Shown piece by piece: positions 8,552 to 16,937 of a stretch of 31,441 nucleotides of DNA. Below the pieces are notes generated by a model that did not search any database, was not told the origin of the DNA, and saw only the letters and a program-made list of their open reading frames with translations. Source of the stretch: JAAYAY01 sp964429355 (GTDB taxonomy: Bacteria > Planctomycetota > Planctomycetia > Pirellulales > Thermoguttaceae); NCBI GenBank assembly GCA_964429355.1, contig CAYSCH010000066.1, forward strand, positions 1-31,441, read 5' to 3'. Each line of letters begins with the position of its first letter. The first letter of the stretch is position 1. The translations under genes were made by a program, and so were the position numbers.

Positions 8552-8582
8552 CGCTTGAAGCAAACAATGGACACTTCAAGCG
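8552..8582. promoter_or_regulatory. Operator-like inverted repeat upstream of the polysaccharide operon
   Basis: CGCTTGAAG (8552-8560) and CTTCAAGCG (8574-8582) are a perfect 9-bp inverted repeat with a 13-base spacer. The half-site centres are 22 bases apart, about two helical turns. This suits a dimeric DNA-binding protein. It lies 91 bases before the aldolase start. It could also fold as an RNA hairpin if it is transcribed. Confidence 0.5.
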
Positions 8583-8673
8583 CCGACCCCAAGGCTGGTG
8601 CCGACACCATGATTTTCCGCCCTTGGAGAGCCTTGTTTGTGGTTCTGAAGGAGTGTGAAGGGAAGCGGATTCC

Positions 8674-9471
8674 ATGAGATTCAACCCCGTCAAAAAGAAA
8701 CTTCGCGAAGGGAAACCGACCTTCGGCATGTGGTTGTCGTGCGGGAATCTGCATGCCACCCGGGTGTTGGCCCGGATGGGCTTCGACTGGCTCACACTCG
8801 ATATGGAGCATTCGGCATTTGATTGGTCGCACGCGGCGACTATCTTCGCAGCCGTGGCGGATGCCGGGTGCGTTCCTCTGGTCCGGGTGCCGGAGGGAGA
8901 TCATTACTGCATCAAACGAGCCCTGGATGCGGGGGCATGGGGGATTGTGGTTCCGATGGTAGATACGGTCCAGCAGGCTCGGATTGCCATCGCGGCCGCC
9001 AAGTATCCCCCCGAGGGGACACGCAGTGTGGGTGGAGGGATGCACTCGCTGAATTTTGACGCGACGGCGGGCGACTATTACCAGCATGCCAACGACGAAG
9101 TCGTCGTCGTTCTCCAGACGGAAAGCCCGACGGGCGTTGAGAACGCCGAGGAAATCTACAGCCTTTCCGGCTGCGATGCAATTTTCGTGGGTCCGAACGA
9201 CCTCCGCTTTCAGATGCGCAGCCACGACGGTGCCATGCCCACCCCCGAGGCTCAAGAACTGATGATCCAGCGAGTGATTGCCGCCGGCAAGAAAGTAGGA
9301 ACCCCGACGGGCATTCATGCGATGACCTCCGAGGAGGCGCTGATGCGGGCGGAGCAGGGAATGCAGTTCATAGCTGTGGCCAGTGACCTGAGACTGTTGA
9401 CCGCGGCGGCGGAACAGGTTGTCGAAGCGATCTGTCCGGGCGGAAGTGCCCGCGATCTGGCGAGATACTGA
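8674..9471 (+). CDS. HpcH/HpaI-type aldolase (2-keto-3-deoxy acid aldolase)
   Basis: The 265-residue TIM-barrel protein belongs to the class II (metal-dependent) HpcH/HpaI aldolases. These split 4-hydroxy-2-oxo acids such as 2-keto-3-deoxy-L-rhamnonate or 4-hydroxy-2-oxoheptanedioate into pyruvate and an aldehyde. Key residues sit almost exactly where HpaI has them: H46 (LDMEHSAFD), R71 (PLVRVP), E150 (LQTESPTG) and D176 (FVGPNDL). No signal peptide is present, so it acts in the cytoplasm. GGGAAG precedes the ATG by about ten bases. It is the first gene of a six-gene run and lies 37 bases from the sulfatase remnant, which suggests a role in catabolism of deoxy-sugar acids released from polysaccharide. 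The exact substrate is not readable. Confidence 0.88.
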   Translation: MRFNPVKKKLREGKPTFGMWLSCGNLHATRVLARMGFDWLTLDMEHSAFDWSHAATIFAAVADAGCVPLVRVPEGDHYCIKRALDAGAWGIVVPMVDTVQQARIAIAAAKYPPEGTRSVGGGMHSLNFDATAGDYYQHANDEVVVVLQTESPTGVENAEEIYSLSGCDAIFVGPNDLRFQMRSHDGAMPTPEAQELMIQRVIAAGKKVGTPTGIHAMTSEEALMRAEQGMQFIAVASDLRLLTAAAEQVVEAICPGGSARDLARY

Positions 9472-9508
9472 GCAGGCAATGGCAAAACGGTCCTTGACGG
9501 AGGCAAGC

Positions 9509-10144
9509 ATGCGATTCAGCTTGGCGATTCTCCTGGGCCTGACCGCTCATCTGGGTTTCTCGGCGGAGAAGCCCAACATCGTGGTGATTGTCTCGGACGA
9601 CCAGGGATATAGCGATCTGGGAGTTTTGAACCACGCGATCATCACGCCCAACCTGGACCGATTGGCCCGGGAGGGAATCCGGTTGACCAACTACTACGTG
9701 GCCTGGCCCGCCTGTACGCCGAGTCGCGGTGCCTGGCTGACCGGCCGCTATCCGCAGCGAAACGGCATCTACGACATGATCCGCAACGAAGCGCCCGATT
9801 ACGGCTACGAGTACCCGCCCGACGAGTACGCGGTGACCTGCGAGCGAATTGGCGGAATGGACACGCGGGAAATTCTTCTGCCGCAGATGCTCAGCGAGGC
9901 CGGCTACTACTGCGGCATTTTCGGGAAATGGGATCTCGGCATGCAGCGGCGATTCCTTCCCCTCCAGCGTGGATGGAACGAGTTTTACGGGTTCGTGAAC
10001 ACGGGAATCGACTAAGATATGAGCGAGAAGAACAATCTGATCGACAAGCTGCCCGAGAGGGCCGCCGAAATGGAGGCCCGGTTCGCTGCATGGCTGAAAA
10101 CGATGGAGGAGGCCGAACCGCGTGGGCCGTTCCGGGATTTCTGA
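9509..10144 (+). pseudogene. Sulfatase remnant with large internal deletion
   Basis: The gene starts well: GGAGG lies six bases before the ATG, followed by a signal peptide, metal ligands D30/D31 and the sulfatase signature CTPSRGAWLTGR with Cys69 to be converted to formylglycine. GKWDLG is at 139-144. After GFVNTGID (residue 168) the reading meets TAA at 10013-10015. In the same frame, two codons later, a typical sulfatase C-terminus continues as MSEKNNLIDKLPERAAEMEA to the TGA at 10142-10144. Full-length sulfatases have about 450-500 residues, so some 250-300 internal codons are missing and the stop lies at the junction. The remnant lacks the C-terminal half of the active site and should be inactive. 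A collapsed assembly is an alternative explanation. Confidence 0.85.
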
Positions 10145-10187
10145 GTGGAGTCATGGTTACGCGGATATCAGGGCCGGAGATGCTGGT

Positions 10188-11597
10188 ATGTTTGCTTACC
10201 TCAGCCTGATTGGAATATGTGTGGTAGCGGCGCCTGCGACCGCAGAGAAACCCAATGTCGTGCTCGTGATGGCCGACGATCAGGGCTGGGGCGACATGGC
10301 GTACAACGGCCACTCACGTCTGAAGACGCCGAATTTCGATCGGATGGCGGGCGAAGCGTTGCGGTTTGACCGGTTCTACGCCGCGGCACCCGTCTGCTCG
10401 CCAACGCGCGGTGCCGTGATGACGGGGCGGCACCCGAACCGGTTTGGCTGTTTCAAGTGGGGGCATCCGCTCAGACCCCAGGAGATCACCGTGGCGGAAG
10501 CGCTCAAGACGGTTGGCTACACGACCGGCCATTTCGGCAAGTGGCACCTGGGAAGCGTTCGCAAAGGGAGCCCGGTCAATCCCGGAGCGAGCGGGTTCGA
10601 TCGCTGGCTCTCGGCGGAGAATTTTTACGACAACGATGCGATCCTGAGCCGAGAGGGTGTGGCCGTTCAAATGCAGGGGGAGAGCTCGATGCTGGCCGTC
10701 GACGCGGCCCTTGAGTTTATCCGCGATGCTGCGGCTGCCAAGAGGCCCTTTCTGGCGGTGGTTTGGTTTGGCTCGCCCCACAACCCCCACCAGGCTCTCG
10801 ACGAAGACCGCGAGCCCTACCAGGATCTGCCGACGGGCAACCAGCACTACCTCGGCGAGATTACGGGAATGGATCGGGCCTTCGGAAAACTGCGAGGGGA
10901 GATCGCGAATCTGGGAATTCGCGACAACACGATCCTTTGGTACACGAGCGATAACGGCGCGCTGCCGAAGGTCGGCTCGGCCGGCAACTTTCGCGGCAAC
11001 AAGGGCCAGATTTACGAAGGGGGTCTCCTTGTGCCCGCCATGCTGGAATGGCCGGCGGTGATCAAGTCGCCACGGGTGACGGAGATTCGCTGCAATTCGT
11101 GCGACATCTACCCCACTCTGCTCGATATCGCCGGAGTGAAAATGGAGAATCAGCCACCATTGGACGGCATCAGCTTGAGGCCGCTCCTGGCGGGCACGAT
11201 GCAATCCCGTGGTCAGGGCATGGGTTTTTGGGACCACCCGACGCCCGGGATCGGTACACCGAGCGACAAGTGGATGGCCGAAGTGCTCGCCGCTCAGCAA
11301 ACGGGCGCCGAGCCCAACGATCCGGAGAAACTGCGATTGGATGCCGCCGAGATCAAGCAGAAATATCCGGAGGACGAGTTCCCCGGCCACGCCGCCTGGA
11401 TCGATGAGCAGTGGAAACTCCACCGAGTCAGCGATAAGAACGGCAAGCTACGGCTGGAACTCTACAACCTGGCCAGCGACCCCCAAGAGGCGGAAGATCT
11501 TGCAGGCGATGAGCCGAAGCGTGTTGAGAAGATGAAGGCTGAACTGGAAGCGTGGCTTCTGAGCGTCGTGCGAAGCTTGAACGGAGAGGACTATTAG
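10188..11597 (+). CDS. Secreted type I sulfatase (formylglycine-dependent)
   Basis: This 469-residue enzyme should hydrolyse sulfate esters on sugars outside the cytoplasm. A short signal peptide (residues 1-19) is followed by KPNVVLVMADDQGWGD with metal ligands D30/D31. The signature CSPTRGAVMTGR (70-81) provides Cys70 for formylglycine. GKWHLG (117-122), PHNPHQ (197-202), DNG (255-257) and KGQIYEGG (272-279) complete the S1 family pattern. The start at 10188 has GGAG nine bases upstream, and longer in-frame starts would bury the signal peptide. It follows the sulfatase remnant by 43 bases and precedes the GH16 gene by 74. The sugar specificity and S1 subfamily cannot be set from sequence reading alone. 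Confidence 0.93.
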   Translation: MFAYLSLIGICVVAAPATAEKPNVVLVMADDQGWGDMAYNGHSRLKTPNFDRMAGEALRFDRFYAAAPVCSPTRGAVMTGRHPNRFGCFKWGHPLRPQEITVAEALKTVGYTTGHFGKWHLGSVRKGSPVNPGASGFDRWLSAENFYDNDAILSREGVAVQMQGESSMLAVDAALEFIRDAAAAKRPFLAVVWFGSPHNPHQALDEDREPYQDLPTGNQHYLGEITGMDRAFGKLRGEIANLGIRDNTILWYTSDNGALPKVGSAGNFRGNKGQIYEGGLLVPAMLEWPAVIKSPRVTEIRCNSCDIYPTLLDIAGVKMENQPPLDGISLRPLLAGTMQSRGQGMGFWDHPTPGIGTPSDKWMAEVLAAQQTGAEPNDPEKLRLDAAEIKQKYPEDEFPGHAAWIDEQWKLHRVSDKNGKLRLELYNLASDPQEAEDLAGDEPKRVEKMKAELEAWLLSVVRSLNGEDY

Positions 11598-11671
11598 CGG
11601 CGCTGCCAGAACCATCGATCGTGCACATCCATACCCGTCAGAAACTACCTCCTTTTGTCAGGACCTCGAGA

Positions 11672-12448
11672 ATGAAGAACTTGCGAACTGTGTTGATCGT
11701 TCCTTCCATGGTGATGGTGGCTGCGTCGGTTCTGGCCGCCGACGACCGGGAGAAGCTTCCTGCTCCGCCGGAGGGAAAAGCGTGGAAGGTGATCTGGAGC
11801 GATGAGTTCGATGGCACAAAGCTCGACGAATCCAAATGGGAGATCGCCGAGGGGCCGCGACGAGACGGTTTCTGGAGCCGCAAGGCGATCTCGCTTGACG
11901 GCAAGGGTAACCTCGTCATCAGTGCTCTGAAAGACGGCGACAAGTTCCTCGATGGCTGCGTGCGGACTCGCGGCAAGTACGAACGGGCCTTCGGCTACTT
12001 CGTCGCCCGCGTGAAATTCCAGAAGGAACAAGGTCACTGGACCGCCTTCTGGATGTACACTCCCAGCGTCGGCACGATCGGGGACGGCGGCCGCGACGGG
12101 ACGGAGATCGACATCATGGAAAAGCCGTCGCTGGACGATCAGATGAACCATGCCCTCCACTGGGACGGCTACGGAAAGGAGCACAAGTCTGAGGCCCACA
12201 AGTTCGCCGTACCCGGGATCATGGAAGGCTACCACGACTTCGCGCTCTGGTGGACACCCGAAGAATATGTGTTCTACGTGGACGGCAAGGAGACCTGGCG
12301 GACCAAGGCCGGCGGGGTCTGCCAGGTTCCGGTGTACCTCAAGTTGAGCGACGAGATAGGCGACTGGGCCGGGGACATCAAGAAGGCGAAGCTGCCCGAC
12401 GAGTTCCTTGTCGACTATGTGCGAGTTTATGATCTGGTTGAGAAGTAG
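11672..12448 (+). CDS. Secreted GH16 glycoside hydrolase
   Basis: The 258-residue protein has a signal peptide (about 1-22) and one GH16 beta-jelly-roll domain. The catalytic motif EIDIME (145-150) gives nucleophile E145, helper D147 and acid/base E150, with the beta-bulge spacing of this family. WSDEFDGTKLD (42-52) and the C-terminal FLVDYVRVY are also typical. Members cut beta-1,3-glucans, agar, porphyran, carrageenan or related galactans. The neighbouring sulfatase favours a sulfated galactan, but this is inference. No carbohydrate-binding module is attached. The start at 11672 is chosen for the signal peptide; the ribosome binding site is weak (CGAGA). Confidence 0.9.
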   Translation: MKNLRTVLIVPSMVMVAASVLAADDREKLPAPPEGKAWKVIWSDEFDGTKLDESKWEIAEGPRRDGFWSRKAISLDGKGNLVISALKDGDKFLDGCVRTRGKYERAFGYFVARVKFQKEQGHWTAFWMYTPSVGTIGDGGRDGTEIDIMEKPSLDDQMNHALHWDGYGKEHKSEAHKFAVPGIMEGYHDFALWWTPEEYVFYVDGKETWRTKAGGVCQVPVYLKLSDEIGDWAGDIKKAKLPDEFLVDYVRVYDLVEK

Positions 12449-12486
12449 AGGCCGCCCTGCAGCCGCAATCGATTAAGGACGTTGAA

Positions 12487-14913
12487 ATGACTTCGAGAAT
12501 TTGGGTACTCGCAGACGATGCTATGCGCCGGAGTTGCCTCGCACCGGTGCTCGCCATGCTGTTGCTGGGTGTTTCTTGCCACGCAGCCGCACAGGCCGGT
12601 GAACCGGACTTCCAGGCCTTGATCGAAGCCGACTGGGCGCGCCAGGAGCAACGCCGCGGCCGGACTCTGGAGGATCCCCAGGCAGTTCGCGACGCGCTGG
12701 CCTCAGCCCGGCGACTGCGCGCGGCACTCGGCGAACAGTTCGGCATGATCGATTGGCGTTCCGAAGAACAGTCCCTCTCTCGTGCCGCGATCAAAGTTGG
12801 GGCAGTGGAGACCATGGAACCGGCGGCACGGCGAGCCCTTTACTGCGAGATACGCGGAATAGCACGGCGGCTTGCCTTCAGGAACCCGCTTGTGGCCGGC
12901 CATCCGGTCGCATTCATCAAATGCCACCGGTTCGTGTGCCAGATGCTCCACGAGTACATCGGTTACTATTACAACTACGACGGCCTCCACGGCGGTGGGG
13001 TTTATGTCCTCGAAGAGCCGGGCCGGTCGATGGCAACCCGGGATCTGGTGGACGGTAAGCTCCCGCGTGGCAACTACACCACTCCCGCCGTATCCTACGA
13101 CGGACGCACGATCTACTTCGCGTTCACCCCGCTTTCGGATGTGGAGCGGGCGCACCCTTCGACAGGCAGTCATCGCGGGATGCCGGCCGCCGAGGACGTG
13201 CCCGAATCGCTCAACTACTACACGCCCAATCGTGCGTGTTTTCACATCTACGCCGTCGATGCGGACGGCAGCAACCTCCGCCAGTTGACCGACGGCTGCG
13301 AAGACGATTTCAATCCCTGCCCCATGCCGGATGGAAACGTGGTGTTCATGTCGAGCCGCCGCGGGGGATTCTGCCGATGCGACAATCCCTATGAACCGGT
13401 TCCCACAACCACGCTCCACTCCATGGAGGCCGACGGTTCGAACCAGAGAATCCTCTCCTTCCATGAAACCAACGAATGGCATGCGGCACCGCTCAACGAC
13501 GGGCGGATTGCCTACTGCCGCTGGGATTACGTGGACCGCTCGGCCGCGCATTTTCATGGGATCTGGGTATGCAATCCAGACGGGAGCAACCCACTGGCAC
13601 TTTTTGGCAACTACACGAAGGAGATCAGCGCCTGCTTTCAGCCGCGGGCCATTCCGGGTTCGAACCGGATTGCCTTCGTGGCCGGAGCCCATCATGCCGA
13701 CGTAGGGGGAGCGCTGGTGCTCTTCGATCCTGCCCGGGCGCATCTGAACGAAGAGTCGGGCGAAGACGATTTCAGTTCTCTGGAAATCCTTACTCCCGAG
13801 GTTGCCTTCCCGGAGACGCCGGACGAGTGGCCATCGAGTTTCTACCACAGTCCCTGGCCACTCTCGGAAGATTTCTATCTGGTGGCGTTCAGCTTCGATC
13901 CGCTGTCGGGCATGGGATCGGGGGTACTCGACGATACGAAGACGGGCATCTATTATTTCGACCGGTTCGGCAACCTGGAATTGCTCTACCGGGATCCGGA
14001 AATCTCGTCGATGAACGCGATGCCGCTCGGGCCGACGCGGCGACCGCACGAACTGGCCAGCGTGCTGGATCCGATGTTGGGTGATCAGGGCGAATTCTTC
14101 CTGGCCGACGTGAACTGGAGCCTGTTGCCGCTGCCGGCGAACCGGCCGATTCGCAGTCTGCGCGTCTTTCAGATCCTGCCCAAGTCGGAGACCCACGTCG
14201 CCAACCAACCTCGGATCGGCTACGCCAATGCCGAGTCGGCGCGGCTGCTCCTGGGTACGGTGCCGGTCGAAGAGGACGGTTCGGCCTGGTTTCGCGCCCC
14301 GGCGGGCAAGCCGCTTTGCTTCCAGGCGGTCGACGAGAGCGGACGAGCCGTTCAGGGGATGCGGAGTCTCACCTATCTTCAGCCTGGCGAGAGGCGGAGC
14401 TGCGTGGGCTGCCATGAACCGTCGGGCACGTCACCGCCGCGGCGAATGACGCTCGCGCAAGAGCGCGGTCCCTCGGTTCTGAAACCGGGGCCCGACGGAA
14501 CTCAGCCGATCAGTTATCCGCGACTGGTGCAACCGGTCCTCGATCGATCGTGCGTGCATTGTCATGACGGTTCAGGAGGGGACGGCAAGAGCAGTCTCGT
14601 GTTGACCGGCGAGGCGGCGGGAACATTCACCCGCTCGTACGAGAGCCTCCACCCGTTCGTCCGCTGGTACGAATGGGGCGGGGCCACGATCCACCCGACC
14701 GTCACGGTTCCGGGGCGGATGGGGGCCGATGAAAGCCTCTTGTCGGCCATTCTGGGCGACGAGACGCACCGCAATATCGACCTGACTGAACTTGACCGGC
14801 AACGCCTTTATCTCTGGCTCGACGCCAACGCAGCATTCTACGGAACCTACATTCATAAGGAACAGCTTGCCCAGCAACAAGGCGAGGCGGTGGCTGTGCC
14901 GGAACTGCAGTGA
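12487..14913 (+). CDS. HzsA-related exported PD40 beta-propeller/dihaem cytochrome c protein
   Basis: The 808-residue protein has an N-terminal signal peptide (about 13-36). A TolB/PD40-like propeller region follows, with IYAVDADGSNLRQLTDG and the family hallmark SRRGGFCRC. The C-terminal third has two c-type haem sites, CVGCH (639-643) and CVHCH (689-693). This architecture matches the hydrazine synthase alpha-subunit superfamily. In anammox bacteria that subunit makes hydrazine together with beta and gamma partners. No such partners are present here, and the setting is polysaccharide degradation, so hydrazine synthesis is unlikely. A redox or oxidative role on sugars is possible but unproven. 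AAGGA lies eight bases before the start; the gene is 38 bases after GH16. Confidence 0.85.
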   Translation: MTSRIWVLADDAMRRSCLAPVLAMLLLGVSCHAAAQAGEPDFQALIEADWARQEQRRGRTLEDPQAVRDALASARRLRAALGEQFGMIDWRSEEQSLSRAAIKVGAVETMEPAARRALYCEIRGIARRLAFRNPLVAGHPVAFIKCHRFVCQMLHEYIGYYYNYDGLHGGGVYVLEEPGRSMATRDLVDGKLPRGNYTTPAVSYDGRTIYFAFTPLSDVERAHPSTGSHRGMPAAEDVPESLNYYTPNRACFHIYAVDADGSNLRQLTDGCEDDFNPCPMPDGNVVFMSSRRGGFCRCDNPYEPVPTTTLHSMEADGSNQRILSFHETNEWHAAPLNDGRIAYCRWDYVDRSAAHFHGIWVCNPDGSNPLALFGNYTKEISACFQPRAIPGSNRIAFVAGAHHADVGGALVLFDPARAHLNEESGEDDFSSLEILTPEVAFPETPDEWPSSFYHSPWPLSEDFYLVAFSFDPLSGMGSGVLDDTKTGIYYFDRFGNLELLYRDPEISSMNAMPLGPTRRPHELASVLDPMLGDQGEFFLADVNWSLLPLPANRPIRSLRVFQILPKSETHVANQPRIGYANAESARLLLGTVPVEEDGSAWFRAPAGKPLCFQAVDESGRAVQGMRSLTYLQPGERRSCVGCHEPSGTSPPRRMTLAQERGPSVLKPGPDGTQPISYPRLVQPVLDRSCVHCHDGSGGDGKSSLVLTGEAAGTFTRSYESLHPFVRWYEWGGATIHPTVTVPGRMGADESLLSAILGDETHRNIDLTELDRQRLYLWLDANAAFYGTYIHKEQLAQQQGEAVAVPELQ

Positions 14914-14983
14914 CGGTGTGCAAGGCAGCGGCGATTTGGACCTGTTTTCTTAACGAACTCCTTTCCAACGATCGAGGGACAAC

Positions 14984-15883
14984 ATGCGAGATACTAGCGA
15001 ATTGCTGACAGCCAATGCCATCGGGCGCCGCACGGTCCTGAAGGCCATTGCCGGTACTGCAGCCTTTGGGGCTGCACTCCCCTGGACGCGGACGGCTTCG
15101 GCTGCGGAACTGAAAGGCCGGATCAAGCAGTCCGTGTGCCTGTGGTGCTACAGCGGGTACATGAAAAAGAGCAACATGGACCTCGACGCGTTCGCGGCCT
15201 ATTGTGCCGGGCTTGGCCTGAAGTCGATCGAACTGGTCGGCCCCGATCAGTGGCCAACGCTCAAGAAGCACGGATTGATTTGCGCGATGACACCGAGCCA
15301 CTCGATCGCCAAAGGTCTCAACCGGACCGAGAACCACGACGAGTGCCTGGCCAGCGTTCGCAAGAGTATTGACGACTGCGCCGATGCCGGTTTCCCCAAC
15401 GCGATCACCTTCTCGGGCAATCGCGAGGGAATGGACGACGAAGAGGGCCTGAAGAACTGTGTCATCGGCCTGAAGAAGGTGGCGGGCTACGCGGAAAAGA
15501 AGAAAGTGACTATTTGCCTGGAGTACCTCAACTCGATCGACCACAAGGACTACATGGCCGACACGACGGCCTGGAACGTGAAACTCGTCGAGCAGGTCGG
15601 TTCGCCCCGAGTGAAGGTGCTCTACGACATCTACCATGCGGGAATGATGAAGGAAGATCCACTCAAGGACATCCAGGATCATGCGGATTGCTGGGGGCAT
15701 TACCATACGGGCGGAGTTCCCGGCCGGAACGAAATCGATGGCAGTCAGACGCTCGACTACGCCGTGCTGATGAAAGCCATCGTCGACAGCGGCTACCAGG
15801 CCTACGTGGGCCAGGAGTTTATCCCCAAGAAGGAAGACGCCCTGAAGAGCCTGGCCGAGGCCGTCGCAATTTGCGACGTGTAG
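14984..15883 (+). CDS. Tat-exported sugar isomerase/hydroxypyruvate isomerase-like TIM barrel
   Basis: The 299-residue protein belongs to the xylose-isomerase-like TIM-barrel superfamily and most resembles hydroxypyruvate isomerase. Putative metal ligands are E180 (CLEYLNS), D215 (VLYDIYHAG), H241 (GHYHTGGVPGRNEID) and E278 (VGQEFIP). Unlike cytoplasmic Hyi, it begins with a twin-arginine signal (GRRTVLKAIAG, residues 14-24, ending near TASA at 40), so it is probably exported. GAGGGA precedes the start. It is the last gene of the six-gene run, 70 bases after the HzsA-related gene. Planctomycetes have many exported proteins of this type whose substrates are unknown. The fold is sure; the reaction is not. 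Confidence 0.85.
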   Translation: MRDTSELLTANAIGRRTVLKAIAGTAAFGAALPWTRTASAAELKGRIKQSVCLWCYSGYMKKSNMDLDAFAAYCAGLGLKSIELVGPDQWPTLKKHGLICAMTPSHSIAKGLNRTENHDECLASVRKSIDDCADAGFPNAITFSGNREGMDDEEGLKNCVIGLKKVAGYAEKKKVTICLEYLNSIDHKDYMADTTAWNVKLVEQVGSPRVKVLYDIYHAGMMKEDPLKDIQDHADCWGHYHTGGVPGRNEIDGSQTLDYAVLMKAIVDSGYQAYVGQEFIPKKEDALKSLAEAVAICDV

Positions 15884-15907
15884 ATGTCGATCGGTTGTAG
15901 CGAATAT

Positions 15908-15936
15908 GGCGGATGGAGGGTTGGTTCCATCACGCC
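15908..15936 (+). terminator. Hairpin after the polysaccharide operon
   Basis: GGCG plus GATGGA (15908-15917) pairs with TCCATC plus CGCC (15926-15936) across an 8-base loop, with one bulged A at 15932. This gives a 10-bp stem 24 bases after the last stop codon. No U-tract follows, so it may stop transcription only weakly or protect the 3' end. Confidence 0.4.
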
Positions 15937-16069
15937 CAGTCGCTGTTCGTAGCGTATGCTTTTGTCATACGAAGGGGCCGTGGCCGGTTTCCCGGTCACG
16001 TGCCCCGCAACCCTCCCGCCGTCGGGCCTCCGAGGCCGACACCTTCCCTCCAACCTACTGGTTCCTCCC

Positions 16070-16408
16070 ATGGCCGAACCTGTCTGCGCCAATATCGGGC
16101 AACTGGCAGCCCGCATGTCCGCCAACCACCGCCGAGTTGTTCAGTCCATCGACCAGATGATCGCGCCGATCGACGAGATGGTCCAAGCGTCGGCCGACGG
16201 TAACTGGTCGAAGGTGGCCGAGTTGGGTCGTCAGCTTTCGGAACAGAGCCGCGAGGCTGGTTACCGGGGGGTTGGAGTGATGGCCCAGATTGTCGCCAAC
16301 GAGGCGGCCCGGCCCGACAACGCCCACGGAGTAAAACGGAGCCTGATCCGTCTGATCGGGACCTATGGGCGGACCACCCGGGTTCAAGACGCTACTACGC
16401 GCAACTGA
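16070..16408 (+). CDS. Hypothetical small helical protein
   Basis: I do not recognise this 112-residue protein. It is predicted helical throughout, soluble, without signal peptide or membrane segment. Ser/Gln/Arg-rich amphipathic stretches (SANHRRVVQSIDQMIAPIDE, then WSKVAELGRQLSEQSREAGY) suggest a helical bundle. The reading frame could extend 38 codons upstream, but that part is Pro-rich and unlike a protein start. The ATG at 16070 has no clear ribosome binding site. It stands alone between the polysaccharide operon and gnd. It is probably a real gene, though this is not certain. Confidence 0.55.
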   Translation: MAEPVCANIGQLAARMSANHRRVVQSIDQMIAPIDEMVQASADGNWSKVAELGRQLSEQSREAGYRGVGVMAQIVANEAARPDNAHGVKRSLIRLIGTYGRTTRVQDATTRN

Positions 16409-16937
16409 GCCGCCTCGCCGGTCCGAAAAGGCGGACAGGCCGCCCAGGTCTTGTACCTGCAGCGGACTCGACGCGTAGAACCTGAGGCCAGCCGCTTGCC
16501 GGGCAGGGTGCGACGCAGCCAGCATACTGCCGCTGTATGTCCGCGGGCAGGCACTCCAGGGGGGTGGTGCTCATCTTGTGTGCGGAAATACGTCTCTTGG
16601 CGACTGCGAGATGCCGATTGCCGCAAAGAAGACAAGGCCAGATATTGCTGGATACCGTCCGCAACTGCCCGATGCGATCGCTCTGCCACTATTCTTAAGT
16701 TATTGCGGCATAAGTTGTTATCTCTGGTAGCTCGACGTCGGTAGCGGTCCGTTTGGCCCCTTCTTGCTCAATTCTTTGACGAGCATTAGAATGGCGCCCT
16801 GCTCGGAGTGTATCGCAGACCCCAGCCGGTTTGCGTTCCCTATGGCATCGCCCCCCCGGCAACGGCAGGCGATGCAACCTGTTGCGGGCAGTTGCCGTAC
16901 CGATATCAACGACACAATTGCGATGCAGGAAAGAACG
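16409..16937. other. Long non-coding gap upstream of gnd
   Basis: No convincing gene was found in these 529 bases on either strand. A 6-bp stem CCGCCT (16410-16415)/AGGCGG (16429-16434) directly follows the small hypothetical gene and could be a weak terminator without U-tract. A candidate promoter lies at 16764-16792. The stretch between is unassigned. Confidence 0.5.
16764..16792 (+). promoter_or_regulatory. Candidate gnd promoter
   Basis: TTGCTC (16764-16769) and TAGAAT (16787-16792) are separated by 17 bases. The -10 matches five of six consensus positions and the -35 only three. The transcript would carry a leader of about 140 bases. Confidence 0.35.

Larger units (their letters stand above)
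8345..8673. other. Divergent intergenic region between kinase and aldolase operon
   Basis: No gene is evident in these 329 bases. They hold a kinase promoter (8374-8402, minus), a 9-bp inverted repeat (8552-8582) and the ribosome binding region of the aldolase gene. No -24/-12 sigma-54 element was seen, so autoregulation through sigma-54 is not supported. Confidence 0.6.

Noticed and set aside
10122..10187. Longer N-terminus for the intact sulfatase
   Set aside because: It would overlap the C-terminal remnant of the preceding sulfatase and place 22 non-hydrophobic residues before a clear signal peptide.
12487..14913. Reading the HzsA-like protein as evidence for anammox metabolism
   Set aside because: The beta and gamma subunits, hydrazine dehydrogenase and other anammox genes are absent from the window, and the neighbours concern carbohydrates.
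16523..16539. Small inverted repeat CATAC/GTATG
   Set aside because: Only five base pairs with a 7-base loop in a 529-base gap; expected by chance.
16384..16689. Minus-strand open frame in the gap before gnd
   Set aside because: The product is Arg/Ser/Cys-rich without motifs, and there is no ribosome binding site or fitting promoter.
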